Below, piece by piece: positions 41,534 to 51,954 of a stretch of DNA of 64,000 bases. The DNA is from Coralloluteibacterium stylophorae. Its GTDB lineage: Bacteria > Pseudomonadota > Gammaproteobacteria > Xanthomonadales > Xanthomonadaceae. The DNA lies in the NCBI RefSeq assembly GCF_018122625.2, contig NZ_JAGQFT020000014.1, positions 1 through 64,000 on the forward strand, in the 5' to 3' direction. A model generated the notes under the pieces. It was not told the DNA's origin, did no database searches, and was given only the letters and a program-made list of their open reading frames with translations. Each line of letters opens with the position of its first letter. Within the stretch, counting starts at the first letter, position 1. The translations under genes were made by a program, and so were the position numbers.

Positions 41534-42256
41534 GTGCGACCTGCAGGAAACCGACGCGCCCGCGCGGCGCGGCCGCGGCGGGCGGCGAGCACCCGCATCG
41601 CCTGGCTGCTGGCGATGGTGCTGGCGGCGCTCGCCGGCCCTGTCGCCTCGCAGGACGCTGCGCGCAGCGCCTTCCGCGCCGCCATCGGCACCGCGCTGTC
41701 GGGGGGCGCCGCGGCGGACGCCGCCCCTTCACCCGCGGACCTTCGCTTCGCGCGCGATCCTGCCCTCGGCCAGCGCCACCTGGAGGACTTCCTCGCCTCC
41801 AACTTCAGCGATGCGCGCTCGCGCCAGCTCCTCGGCGAGGCGTTCGGTTCCGGAAAGCTGGTGCGCGAGTACGACGCCCTGCTCGGGCGCTTCGGCTATT
41901 CCTCGACCAACCTCGCCGACGTCACCGCCGCCTACCTGGTCGTGGCCTGGGAAGTGGTCAACGGGCGCGACTCCAACGCCGAGCCGCAGGGGCAGCGCGC
42001 GGTGCGCCGCCAGCTCGCCCCGGCGCTGGTCGCCGCGCCCGCGGTCGTCGCGCTCGACGACGCCGGCAAGCAGGCGCTCGCCGACCGGCTGATGTTCACC
42101 ACCATGATGGCCGGCTCCGCCTACCAGACGCTCCGGCAGGAGGGCCGGGAGGCGGAACTCGAGCGCCTGCGTGCGCGCCTGCGGCAGAACGTGCAGGCAT
42201 CGGGCGTCGACCTCCGCGACCTGGCCCTGACTCCGGCCGGCCTGGTGCCGCGCTGA
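41534..42256 (+). CDS. Sec-exported protein of unknown function, paralogue B
   Basis: A 240-residue protein with a long basic N-terminus and signal peptide (TRIAWLLAMVLAALAGPVASQ). The helical mature domain shares the GYS-N-x-x-D-V-x-A-A-(Y/F)-L and GVDLR...LT-x-A-G blocks with the 39496 product. GAGGAG lies six bases before GTG 41534. It is convergent with dacC. A periplasmic or outer-membrane role near the secretion machine is possible; no function is known to me. Confidence 0.6.
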   Translation: MRPAGNRRARAARPRRAASTRIAWLLAMVLAALAGPVASQDAARSAFRAAIGTALSGGAAADAAPSPADLRFARDPALGQRHLEDFLASNFSDARSRQLLGEAFGSGKLVREYDALLGRFGYSSTNLADVTAAYLVVAWEVVNGRDSNAEPQGQRAVRRQLAPALVAAPAVVALDDAGKQALADRLMFTTMMAGSAYQTLRQEGREAELERLRARLRQNVQASGVDLRDLALTPAGLVPR

Positions 42257-42276
42257 GCGGTCGCCCCGAACGAAAA

Positions 42277-42302
42277 CGGCCCGGAGCGCACGCCCCGGGC
42301 CG
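42277..42302 (-). terminator. terminator of the dacC end of the wall operon
   Basis: CGGCCCGG (42277-42284) pairs with CCGGGCCG (42295-42302). On the minus strand the stem is followed by TTTTCG, giving an intrinsic terminator 25 bases after the dacC stop. It also separates dacC from the convergent 41534 gene. Confidence 0.7.
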
Positions 42303-42326
42303 CCGTGACTCACCGGTTCGCCGGGC

Positions 42327-43571
42327 TCACTCCGATTCCCACCACAGCCAGAAGTCGTCGTAGAGCTTGCCGAAGAAGCCCGCCTCCGGGATCTCCTCCA
42401 GCGCGACCAGCGGGCGCTCCGCCACGGTCTCGTCGTCGAGGCTGACCCGGACCACGCCGAGCTGCTGACCCTTGGCGATCGGTGCGGTCAGCTGCGTCGG
42501 TACGTCGATGCTCGCCTTCAGGTCGTCGTAGCGGCCGCGCGGGAAGCTGATGCGCAGCGGTTCGGTCAGGCCCAGCGGCAGCGTCTCGACGGTGCCCTTC
42601 CACACGCGCTGGTCGGCGATGCGGGTGTCGCCCTGGTAGAGGGTCTGCGTCTCGTAGAAGCGGAAGCCCCAGTTCAGCAGCGCCAGGCTGTCGCCCTCGC
42701 GCAGACGGAAGCCTTCGTTGCGCGAGCCCTCGATGCCCATCACCACCGAGATCAGGCGCTGGTCGCCGCGCTTGGCCGAGGCCAGCAGGCAATAGCCGGC
42801 CGCCGAGGTGTGCCCGGTCTTGATGCCGTCGACCGAGTTGTCCTTCCACAGCAGGCCGTTGCGGTTGTACTGGCGGATGTTGTTGTGGGTGTACTCCTTC
42901 ACCGCGTGGATGGCGTAGTCCTGCGGGAAGTCGTGGATCAGCGCGCGGCCGAGGATGGCGATGTCGCGCGCGCTCATCTGGTGACCCGGCGCGGTGAGCC
43001 CGTGCGAGTTGACGAAGTGCGAGTTGCTCATGCCCAGCCGCCGCGCGTAGTTGTTCATCAGCTCGGCGAAGGCCTCCTCGGTACCGGCGACGTGCTCGGC
43101 CAGGGCGATCGAGGCGTCGTTGCCGGACTGGATGATCATCCCGTGCAGCAGTTCCTCGACGGTCGCATGGGAATTGACGTCGAAACCGCTGTAGCTGCCG
43201 TCGGTCCCGGCGCCGCCCTCGCGCCAGGCGCGCTCGCTGATGAGGACCTGGTCGTCCTTCTTGATCTTGCCGGCGGCGAGTTCGGCCTCGACCACGTAGG
43301 TGGTCATGACCTTGGTGATGCTGGCCGGGTCGAGCGGCGTGTCGATGTTCTCGCCGGCGAGCACCTGCCCGCTCTCGTAGTCCATCACCAGCCAGGCCTT
43401 GCCGGCCGAGGCGGGGGCGTCGGGAATCTGCACCGGCGCCGCCGGGCCCGACGACGCGACCGGACCGGGCGCCGACGGCGTCGGCACCGGCGCCGGTTGC
43501 GGGGTCTGCGCAGACGCGACCGGCGCGAACGCGAAAGCGGTGACGAGAACGGCGGACAACAGCTGTTTCAT
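42327..43571 (-). CDS. dacC: D-alanyl-D-alanine carboxypeptidase (PBP5/6)
   Basis: A 414-residue PBP5-type enzyme: Sec signal (MKQLLSAVLVTAFAFAPVASA), a Pro-rich stretch, then SITK at 84-87 (nucleophile Ser84), SGN at 149-151 and DGIKTGHTSAAGYCL (KTG). A C-terminal beta domain ends in an amphipathic tail FGKLYDDFWLWWESE for membrane attachment. It trims the fifth D-Ala of peptidoglycan stem peptides in the periplasm. The symbol could equally be dacA. It follows rlpA by 62 bases. Confidence 0.9.
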   Translation of the reverse strand: MKQLLSAVLVTAFAFAPVASAQTPQPAPVPTPSAPGPVASSGPAAPVQIPDAPASAGKAWLVMDYESGQVLAGENIDTPLDPASITKVMTTYVVEAELAAGKIKKDDQVLISERAWREGGAGTDGSYSGFDVNSHATVEELLHGMIIQSGNDASIALAEHVAGTEEAFAELMNNYARRLGMSNSHFVNSHGLTAPGHQMSARDIAILGRALIHDFPQDYAIHAVKEYTHNNIRQYNRNGLLWKDNSVDGIKTGHTSAAGYCLLASAKRGDQRLISVVMGIEGSRNEGFRLREGDSLALLNWGFRFYETQTLYQGDTRIADQRVWKGTVETLPLGLTEPLRISFPRGRYDDLKASIDVPTQLTAPIAKGQQLGVVRVSLDDETVAERPLVALEEIPEAGFFGKLYDDFWLWWESE

Positions 43572-43633
43572 GAAGCGTGGACTCCGGAGAGATCGCGGGG
43601 CCGCCCATGCGGCCGGCCGGGAAGGAATGGGGA

Positions 43634-44767
43634 TCAGTCGGTGGCGAGGCGCGGCTGGCCGAGGCCGAGCGCCATCACCCGCTGGACGGCATCGCCGACC
43701 GCCTCGGTGGCGAGCGGCCCGACCCGCACGCGCCAGAAGGCGCGGCCGGCCACGTCCACCGGCGCGACGTCGACCGCGTCCAGCCCCGCCGAACGCAGGC
43801 GCGCCACGGCGGCATCGGCATTGCCGCGCTCGGAGAAGCTGCCGACCTGCAGCCAGCGCGCGGCGCTCGGCACGGTGCCGGGCGCGGGCGCCGCCGGAGC
43901 AGGGACCACAGGACGCGGCGGAGGTTCCGGCAGGGCCTCGACCCGGACCGGCGGCGTCGCGCCCGCGGCGCTGACGACCGCGGGCGCCGGATGCGCAGCG
44001 ACCGGCGCCGGCGGCACCGCGGCCGCGGGCTTGCCCGCCCGCGCCTCGGCCGCGGCCACCGCCCGCTGCGCCTGCGCGCTGCGCTCGGCCAGGAAACGCT
44101 GCCAGCGCCGGTCGCCGGGATCGATCGCCTGGACCTCGACCCGCGCCGTGCCGCGCGCGTGCACGCCGATCTTCAGCGCGGCGGCGTAGCTGAGGTCGAT
44201 GACCCGGCCGTCGTGGAACGGGCCGCGGTCGTTGACGCGCACGATCACGTCGCGCCCGTTCTCGAGGTTGGTCACCAGCGCGTAGCTCGGCAGCGGCAGC
44301 GTCTTGTGCGCCGCGCTGAACTGGCACATGTCGTAGGGCTCGAGGCTCGAGGTCTTGCGCCCGTGGAACTTGGTCCCGTACCAGGAGGCGATGCCCTGCT
44401 CGCGGTAGGCCGCGGCGCGGCGCCCGTCGAGCACCTCGTAGTCCTTGCCCAGCACCGAGTACGGCGAGCGGTTGCCGTAGCGCGCCGGCGCCTCGGCCTG
44501 CGGCACCGGCTCGGCCAGCGTGCTGACGTCGAGCGCGACGCTCGGATCGCCGTCGGCGATCTGCGGCGCGTAGAGCCCGCCGGGCGTGTACCAGCGCTCG
44601 TCGTGCTGGTGGACGATGGCGCAGGGATCGTCGCCGCTGGCCAGCGGCGCGACGGTACCCGCCACGGGGGCCGGGGCGGGCGCCGGCTTCACCTTGCGTC
44701 CGCCGCAGGCGGAAAGCGGCGCGATGAGCGCCAGCGCCAGCGCGATGTGCAGGACCCGGCGGCTCAC
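43634..44767 (-). CDS. rlpA: RlpA septal lytic transglycosylase lipoprotein
   Basis: A 377-residue lipoprotein (LALIAPLSACG lipobox) with the double-psi barrel ASWYGTKFHGRKTSSLEPYDMCQFSAAHKTLPLPSYALVTNLENGRDVIVRVNDRGPFHDGRVIDLSYAAALKIG. An Ala/Pro linker precedes a C-terminal SPOR domain (RWLQVGSFSERGNADAAVARLRSAGLDAVDVAPV...VRVGPL) that binds denuded septal glycan. The GTG start overlaps the mltB stop. Confidence 0.9.
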   Translation of the reverse strand: MSRRVLHIALALALIAPLSACGGRKVKPAPAPAPVAGTVAPLASGDDPCAIVHQHDERWYTPGGLYAPQIADGDPSVALDVSTLAEPVPQAEAPARYGNRSPYSVLGKDYEVLDGRRAAAYREQGIASWYGTKFHGRKTSSLEPYDMCQFSAAHKTLPLPSYALVTNLENGRDVIVRVNDRGPFHDGRVIDLSYAAALKIGVHARGTARVEVQAIDPGDRRWQRFLAERSAQAQRAVAAAEARAGKPAAAVPPAPVAAHPAPAVVSAAGATPPVRVEALPEPPPRPVVPAPAAPAPGTVPSAARWLQVGSFSERGNADAAVARLRSAGLDAVDVAPVDVAGRAFWRVRVGPLATEAVGDAVQRVMALGLGQPRLATD

Positions 44768-45834
44768 GGCGCGGCGGTGCCCGCCGCGGCCAGGGCGGCG
44801 CCGGCGCCGTCGTCGATCGCCGCCGCCAGCTGATACACGGCCATGCCGTAGAGCGGCGAGTGGTTGTAGCGGGTGATCACGAAGAAGTTGTTGAAGCCGT
44901 ACCAGTACTCCATGCCCTGCTCGGCCTCGAGGCTGACCAGGGTCGCGCGCGGCAGCGCGCCCGTCGGCTGCGCCGGACGGTAGCCGGCGGCGGCGTCGCG
45001 TTCGAAGGCCGAGGCCAGGTCGTCGAAGGTGGTGCCGCGGCGCCAGGTCTCGGGCTTCCACTCCGGCGCGCCCGGCTCGCGCACCGCGCGCGCGACCACC
45101 GGCGCACCGCGCTGCCAGCCGTGCGCGGCGAAATAGTTGGCGACCGAAGCCAGGATGTCGGGCACCGAGTCGAACAGGTCGCGGCGGCCGTCGCCGTCGC
45201 CGTCCACCGCGTAGGCGAGGTAGCTGGACGGCATGAACTGGCCCCAGCCCATGGCCCCGGCGTAGCTGCCGGTGACGGTATCGATCGGCACCTGCTCGGT
45301 GCGCGCCAGCTCGAACAGGTTGCCCAGCTCGCGGCGGAAGAAGGTCTCGCGGTCGGCCTCGTACTGGGCGCGCTCCGGATCGCCCGAACGCGGATAGAAG
45401 AACGCCAGCGTGTAGAGCGCATCGAGCACGCGGTACTTGCCGGTGTAGCCGCCCCAGTTCGTCTCCACGCCGATGATCGAGGTCACCAGCGCGGCGGGGA
45501 CGCCGCTGTCGGCCTCCACCTTCGCCAGCGCATCGCGGTGCTCGGCCAGGAACGCGCGCCCGGCGCGGATGCGGGCGTCGGTGATGAAGTTCGGCCGGTA
45601 GTCCTTCCACGGCTTGGCCTCTGCCGGCCGGCTCATCGCCACCGAGATGCTGCGCTGGTAGCGCGCCTTGTCCAGCGTCTGGCGGACGTACTCGGCGGCG
45701 ACGCCGTGTTCGGCGACGGTCTGCTCGACGAAGGCCTCGACGGCTTCGGCGGGCGGACGCGGGTTCGGGGCCTGGGCGGACACGCTGCCCGCCGCGAGCG
45801 CGGCGAACAGGACGAAACACAGACGGTAGAACAT
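44764..45834 (-). CDS. mltB: membrane-bound lytic transglycosylase B
   Basis: A 356-residue periplasmic protein with a Sec signal (MFYRLCFVLFAALAAGSVSA). The MltB core has Glu in IIGVETNWGGYTGKYRVLDAL, GAMGWGQFMPSSYLAYAVDGDGDGRRDLFDSVPDILASVANYF, and a FNNFFVITRYNHSPLYGMAVYQLA ending. It cleaves glycan strands to 1,6-anhydro products. It is grouped with rlpA and dacC behind rodA. Confidence 0.9.
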   Translation of the reverse strand: MFYRLCFVLFAALAAGSVSAQAPNPRPPAEAVEAFVEQTVAEHGVAAEYVRQTLDKARYQRSISVAMSRPAEAKPWKDYRPNFITDARIRAGRAFLAEHRDALAKVEADSGVPAALVTSIIGVETNWGGYTGKYRVLDALYTLAFFYPRSGDPERAQYEADRETFFRRELGNLFELARTEQVPIDTVTGSYAGAMGWGQFMPSSYLAYAVDGDGDGRRDLFDSVPDILASVANYFAAHGWQRGAPVVARAVREPGAPEWKPETWRRGTTFDDLASAFERDAAAGYRPAQPTGALPRATLVSLEAEQGMEYWYGFNNFFVITRYNHSPLYGMAVYQLAAAIDDGAGAALAAAGTAAP

Positions 45835-45920
45835 CGGGCGGATCCGGGCTCTCGAGCGGGGTCAATCTAACACGCGGCCCCGATGCCTCCAGAGCCCGCG
45901 CGGCGAGGACGGCGACCGGT

Positions 45921-47033
45921 TCAGCCGCCGATGAAGCGTTTGTGCGCGCCGACCGACATGACGATGCCGAAGCCGGCCAGGAGCGACACCGCCGAGGTGC
46001 CGCCGTAGGACAGCAGGGGCATGGGCACGCCGACCACCGGCAGCAGGCCGGCGACCATGCCGCCGTTGACCAGCACGTACACCGCGGCGGTCAGCGCCAG
46101 TGCGCCGGCGACCAGGCGACCGTAGGTCTCGCGCGTGTCGGCGGCGATCCACAGGCAGCGTCCGATCACGAACGCGAACAGGCCCAGCACGACGCACACG
46201 CCGATCCAGCCGAACTCCTCCGACAGCACCGCGAACACGAAGTCGGTGGTGTGCTCGGGCAGGAAGTTCAGGTGCGACTGGGTGCCCTGTCCCCAGCCCT
46301 TGCCGGTCAGCCCGCCGGAGCCGACCGCGATCTTGGACTGCAGGATGTTCCAGCCGGTGCCCAGCGGATCGCTGTCGGGGTCGACGAAGGTCAACAGGCG
46401 GTTCTTCTGGTAGGTCTTGAGGCCGAAGAACCAGGCCAGCGGCGCGGCCACCGCCGCGGCCGCCGCGGCCGCCGCCATGTACCACCAGCTCAGGCCCGCC
46501 AGGTAGACCGCGAACGCGCCCGAGAGCCCGATCAGAAGCCCGGTGCCGAGATCCGGCTGGATCACGATCAGCGCGGTCGGCACGCCGATCGCGGCGGCGC
46601 AGACCAGCACGGCGCCGAAGCGCGGCGGCAGCACCTCGCGCTGCAGGATCCAGGCCACCATCATCGGCACGGTCAGCTTCATCAGCTCGGCCGGCTGCAG
46701 GTAGAACACGCCGAGGTCGAGCCAGTGCCGGCCGCTGCGCCCGGTGCCCAGCACCGGCACCAGCAGCAGCACCAGCAGCGATCCCGCATAAAGCCACGGC
46801 GTCCACAGCCGCAGCCGCGCCGGCGGGATGTTGGAGATCAGCAGCAGGGCGCCAAGGCCGACCGCGAAGCGCGCGCCCTGGGACACCACCAGGCCGGAGC
46901 TGTCGCCGCCGGCGCTGTGCAGCACCACCAGGCCGATCGCCATCAGCGCCAGCAGCGCCGCGGTCAGCGGCAGGTCGAGCCTGCCGGCGATGCGCCGGAC
47001 GCAGGCGCCGAACCAGCGCAGCAGGACGTTCAT
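45921..47033 (-). CDS. rodA: rod-shape SEDS glycosyltransferase RodA
   Basis: A 370-residue polytopic SEDS protein with about ten helices. LNFLPEHTTDFVFAVLSEEFGWIG and GLLPVVGVPMPLLSYGGTSAVSLLAGFGIVMSVG are FtsW/RodA hallmarks. It polymerises lipid II together with PBP2 during lateral wall growth. Its ATG overlaps the mrdA stop by four bases. Confidence 0.93.
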   Translation of the reverse strand: MNVLLRWFGACVRRIAGRLDLPLTAALLALMAIGLVVLHSAGGDSSGLVVSQGARFAVGLGALLLISNIPPARLRLWTPWLYAGSLLVLLLVPVLGTGRSGRHWLDLGVFYLQPAELMKLTVPMMVAWILQREVLPPRFGAVLVCAAAIGVPTALIVIQPDLGTGLLIGLSGAFAVYLAGLSWWYMAAAAAAAAVAAPLAWFFGLKTYQKNRLLTFVDPDSDPLGTGWNILQSKIAVGSGGLTGKGWGQGTQSHLNFLPEHTTDFVFAVLSEEFGWIGVCVVLGLFAFVIGRCLWIAADTRETYGRLVAGALALTAAVYVLVNGGMVAGLLPVVGVPMPLLSYGGTSAVSLLAGFGIVMSVGAHKRFIGG

Positions 47034-48955
47034 CGCGCCGCGCCCGCCGCTTCGGCCGCCCCGGCGTCGCGCTGCGCCACCGGCACCGCGTCCGGATGCG
47101 CGCCCTCGCCGTGCAGGATCCAGGCATCGAGGATGCGCCGGGCCACCGGCGCCGCGGCGCCCGAGCCGGAGCCGCCGTGCTCGACCACGACCGCCACCGC
47201 GATGGTCGGGTTCTCCGCGGGCGCGTAGCCGATGAACAGCGCCTGGTGGCGCAGGTGGTAGGGCAGCTTGCGCGGATCCAGCGACGCGCTGCCGCGACGA
47301 CTGACGCGCTGCGCGGTGCCGGTCTTGCCGGCCATCAGATAGGGCGCACCCGCCGCGGCCCGGCGCGCGGAGCCGGTCGGTCCGTGCATCACGGCGACCA
47401 TGCCGGCGCGCACCGCGTCGACGTGCCCGGCATCCTCGGCCACGCGCACCGGCGCCGGCTGCGGCTCGGGCTCGCGCGGGGCATCGAAACCGGTCTGGCT
47501 CGCCTTGAGCAGGTGCAGGCGGTGGCGCAGACCGTTGTCGGCCAGCATCGCCACCCCCTGCGCGAGCTGCAGCGGGGTCACCACCCAAAAGCCCTGGCCG
47601 ATGCCGATGTTCACGGTGTCGCCGGGATACCAGTCCTGCCCGAGGCGCCCGCGCTTCCAGCCGCGCGAGGGCAGTACGCCGGTGGCCTCGCCGACCAGGT
47701 CGATGCCGGTACGCTGGCCGAAGCCCAGGCGCTCGAAGAAGGTGTCGATGCGATCGATGCCGAGCTCGACGGCGAGCTTGAAGTAGTAGGTGTTGACCGA
47801 CTGCGCCAGCGACTCGACCAGGTTGACGTGGCCGTGGCCGCCGGGCTTCCAGTCGCGGTAGCCGCGCGATTGCCCGGGCAGGTAGAAGGTGCCGCTGGAG
47901 AAGGTCGTGTCCTGCGGCGTGCGCAGCCCGTATTCGAGACCGGCCAGGCCCATGAACGGCTTGATCGTCGAGCCGGGCGCGAAGCCGCCGAGCACCACGC
48001 GGTTGAACAGCGGCCGCGCCGGGTCCTCGTTGAGCGCCTTGAAGTCCTTGAACGAGATCCCGCTGACGAACAGGTTGGGGTCGTAGCTCGGCAGGCTGGC
48101 CATGCCGAGGACCTCGCCGCTGCGCGGGTCCACCGCCACCGCCGCGCCGTGCTGGCCCTCGAACGCGTCGACCATCGCCTTCTGCAACTCGGCGTCGATG
48201 CTGAGGTAGAGATCGGCGCCGGGCTGGGCCGGCTCGCGCCGCAGCACCCTGAGCGCGCGGTTGCTGGCGTTGGTCTCGACGTACTCGTAGCCGATCTCGC
48301 CGCGCAGCCGCTCCTCGTAGTAGCGCTCGATGCCGGTCTTGCCGATGTGGCTCAGCGCGGCGTACTTGGCGTCGCCGAGCGCCTGCAGGTCGTCCTCGTC
48401 GAGGCGGCCGACATAGCCGACCACGTGCGCCATCAGCGGCCCGTACGGGTAGTGGCGGGTCAGGTAGGGCACGACCTCGACGCCCGGCAGCCGGTAGCGC
48501 TCCACCGCCAGCCGCGCGACCTCGGCCTCGGAGAGCCTGAGCTTGAGCGGCAGGGCGCGGAAGCGCGGCGTGGTCCGGCGCTCGGCCTCGAAACGTTCGA
48601 CCTCGGCCTCGTCCAGCGCCACCAGCCCGCGCAGGGCCTGGAGCGTGGCCGGCATGTCGCGCACCTGCTCGGGCGTGATCTCGAGCCGGTAGGCCGGCAC
48701 GTTGTCGGCGAGCAGGCGGCCGGCGCGGTCGTAGATCAGGCCACGCGCCGGTACCACCGGGCGCGGCTTGATCCGGTTGTCCTCGGAACGGGTCGCGTAC
48801 TCGTCGTGGGCGAGCACCTGCAGGCGGAAGTAGCCGGCCCCGAGCAGGGCCAGCAGCAATGCCATCACCGCGAAGCCCAGCAGCGCGCGCGCGCGGAACT
48901 GCTCGGTCTCCAGGCGGTGGTTGCGGATCCGGCGGGGCGGCGGACGGCGCGCCAT
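47030..48955 (-). CDS. mrdA: penicillin-binding protein 2 (elongasome transpeptidase)
   Basis: A 641-residue class B PBP: one N-terminal helix (about 22-45), a pedestal domain starting RIKPRPVVPARGLIYDRAGRLLADNVPAYRLEITPEQ, and a transpeptidase domain with STIK in FAPGSTIKPFMG, a SVN motif (SLAQSVNTYYFK) and KTGTAQ. It crosslinks new wall with RodA. mreD lies just upstream. Confidence 0.93.
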   Translation of the reverse strand: MARRPPPRRIRNHRLETEQFRARALLGFAVMALLLALLGAGYFRLQVLAHDEYATRSEDNRIKPRPVVPARGLIYDRAGRLLADNVPAYRLEITPEQVRDMPATLQALRGLVALDEAEVERFEAERRTTPRFRALPLKLRLSEAEVARLAVERYRLPGVEVVPYLTRHYPYGPLMAHVVGYVGRLDEDDLQALGDAKYAALSHIGKTGIERYYEERLRGEIGYEYVETNASNRALRVLRREPAQPGADLYLSIDAELQKAMVDAFEGQHGAAVAVDPRSGEVLGMASLPSYDPNLFVSGISFKDFKALNEDPARPLFNRVVLGGFAPGSTIKPFMGLAGLEYGLRTPQDTTFSSGTFYLPGQSRGYRDWKPGGHGHVNLVESLAQSVNTYYFKLAVELGIDRIDTFFERLGFGQRTGIDLVGEATGVLPSRGWKRGRLGQDWYPGDTVNIGIGQGFWVVTPLQLAQGVAMLADNGLRHRLHLLKASQTGFDAPREPEPQPAPVRVAEDAGHVDAVRAGMVAVMHGPTGSARRAAAGAPYLMAGKTGTAQRVSRRGSASLDPRKLPYHLRHQALFIGYAPAENPTIAVAVVVEHGGSGSGAAAPVARRILDAWILHGEGAHPDAVPVAQRDAGAAEAAGAAR

Positions 48956-48958
48956 CGA

Positions 48959-49450
48959 TCAGCCCCCGGCGCTGCCGCGCAGGCGCAGGCGCAGGTCGTC
49001 GAGCAGCAGGAACAGCCACGGCCACAGCGCCATGCCGACCAGCGGCGGGATCCAGAACGGCCACAGCGGCATGCCCTCGCCGGTGGCCACGCGCACCGCG
49101 GCGGCGATCACCCGGTCGTTGACCAGCAGCGCGCCGACCGCCAGCGCCTGCTGCCACAGCGGGAAGAAGCGCATGCGCGCACGGAAGCGCTGCACGATGA
49201 AGGCGAGCATGACCAGGCGCAGCGCCTGCTCGCCGATGAGGGTGCCGTAGACCAGGTCGCCGGCGATGCCGATCAGGAAGGCGAAGCCGAGGCCGGCCCG
49301 CTCCGGGGTCTCCAGCAGCCAGTAGCAGACCACCAGCCCCAGCCAGTACGGGCGCAGCGGCGCCACCACCTCGGGCACCGGCACCAGGCCCAGGATCAGG
49401 GCCAGCAGCAGGCTCGACGGCAGCAGCCAGGTGGAGCGGGACCGGCTCAC
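48959..49450 (-). CDS. mreD: rod-shape protein MreD
   Basis: A 163-residue inner-membrane protein of about five helices, with RPYWLGLVVCYWLLETPERAGLGFAFLIGIAGDLVYGTLIGEQAL, the characteristic MreD segment. The GTG start at 49450 overlaps the mreC stop. It belongs to the mreBCD-mrdA-rodA elongation set. Confidence 0.88.
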   Translation of the reverse strand: MSRSRSTWLLPSSLLLALILGLVPVPEVVAPLRPYWLGLVVCYWLLETPERAGLGFAFLIGIAGDLVYGTLIGEQALRLVMLAFIVQRFRARMRFFPLWQQALAVGALLVNDRVIAAAVRVATGEGMPLWPFWIPPLVGMALWPWLFLLLDDLRLRLRGSAGG

Positions 49451-50421
49451 GGCTGGCCTCCCTGCGCCGCCGCGGCAGGTTCGTGACCGTTGTCGCCCTC
49501 GCCCGCCGCCGCGGTGGCGCCGGTCGCGGCATCGCCTTCCGGCGCGGCGCGCGGACGCGGATCCGGCGGCCCGACGCCGGGGGCCACCGGCGAATTCGAC
49601 ACCACCAGCACCTCGCCGCTGCGGGCGATGCGGGCGGCGGGCCGGATCTCGGCGATCAGGAAGGCGCGACTGTCGTCCATGCGGATCGACAGCACGGTGC
49701 CGACCGGGAAGCCGGCCGGGAAGCCGCCGCCGATGCCGGAGGTCACCAGCTCGTCGCCGACCCGGATGTCGCCGCTCTGCGGCACGCTGCGCGCCTCGAG
49801 CACGTCCGGCCGCTCGGTCCCGACCACCACCATCCGCAGGCCCGAGCGCACGTCCTGCACCGGCACCGCATGGTCGGGATCGGTCACCAGCAGCGCGGTC
49901 GACCGGGTCGGGCCGACCTCGATCAGCTGCCCGACCAGGCCGCCGCCGTCGATCAGCGCCTGGCCGCGGGTCAGGCCGGCATCGCGGCCGAGGTCGAGCA
50001 CCACGCGCCGGCGGAACGGGTCGAGGTCGATGTCGAGCACGCTGGCCAGCTGCACGTCGAGGCGGTAGCCGCGGGTGCCGCCGAGGAGGTCGCGCAGGCG
50101 CTGGTTCTCCTGCGCCACCGCCTGCATGCGGTGCAGGCGCGCCACGGCGATCTGCAGGTCCTGGCGCAGGCGGGCGTTGTCGGCGCGCAGGTCGCCGTGC
50201 GTGGCCAGACTGTCGTGCGCGCCGGTGAACACCCGGCCCGGCAGCGCCGCCAGCCACCACACCGGCTCGACCAGCACCGCCGACTGCCGCCGGAACTCGC
50301 CCAGCCAGCCGCCGCGGTGGTCGATCGCCATCAGCAGCACGGCCAGCGCGAGGTAGGCCAGCAGCCGCAGCGTGCCGCTGGCATCGGAGAGGCGTGCGGG
50401 ATTGGGGGCGGCCGTGGGCAC
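49447..50421 (-). CDS. mreC: rod-shape protein MreC
   Basis: A 324-residue bitopic protein with an N-terminal helix (RLLAYLALAVLLMAIDHRGGW) and a coiled-coil (ADNARLRQDLQIAVARLHRMQAVAQENQRLRDLL). The two beta domains contain VLDIDLDPFRRRVVLDLGRDAGLTRGQALIDGGGLVGQL and GDELVTSGIGGGFPAGFPVG. It activates PBP2-RodA from the periplasmic side. The last 60 residues are an Ala/Gly/Pro-rich tail. Confidence 0.9.
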   Translation of the reverse strand: MPTAAPNPARLSDASGTLRLLAYLALAVLLMAIDHRGGWLGEFRRQSAVLVEPVWWLAALPGRVFTGAHDSLATHGDLRADNARLRQDLQIAVARLHRMQAVAQENQRLRDLLGGTRGYRLDVQLASVLDIDLDPFRRRVVLDLGRDAGLTRGQALIDGGGLVGQLIEVGPTRSTALLVTDPDHAVPVQDVRSGLRMVVVGTERPDVLEARSVPQSGDIRVGDELVTSGIGGGFPAGFPVGTVLSIRMDDSRAFLIAEIRPAARIARSGEVLVVSNSPVAPGVGPPDPRPRAAPEGDAATGATAAAGEGDNGHEPAAAAQGGQP

Positions 50422-50532
50422 GGTAGAGCGGACTGGCTCGGTGCGGCACGCGGGCCGCGGCGGGCGAAGGGGAAGACGGCGCGCGGCGGCCGGGGCGCGG
50501 CCTGGCGCCGCCGCGCCCGTACGCGGCCCAGC

Positions 50533-51687
<1,155 letters not shown>

Positions 51688-51724
51688 TTAAATCAAGTGG
51701 CAACGTGAAGCGGAGGCGGGAGGC

Positions 51725-51739
51725 GGGAATCGGGACCTG
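51725..51739 (+). repeat. GGGAATCGGGACCTG interspersed repeat
   Basis: A single copy of the 15-base unit in the mreB upstream spacer. The same unit recurs at 59287 and in inverse form at 59361 and 61644. Confidence 0.6.
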
Positions 51740-51954
51740 CAGGGCATGAGCGGCTCGGGGCTCGGGACTGCGAGGCGGGCGCCGTGCACGAATCGCTGCG
51801 CGACCGCCCGCACGCCGGTCCCTGTGCCCTGTGCCCGCTCGCCCCGCGTCCAGCCCCCATGCCGCATGCCCCGCGCGCGCCCGCCGCGCCCCACCCGCTC
51901 GGCCAACTCCACTACCATGGCCGACTTTGCGTTGCCGCCGGAGCCTCGACCGCC

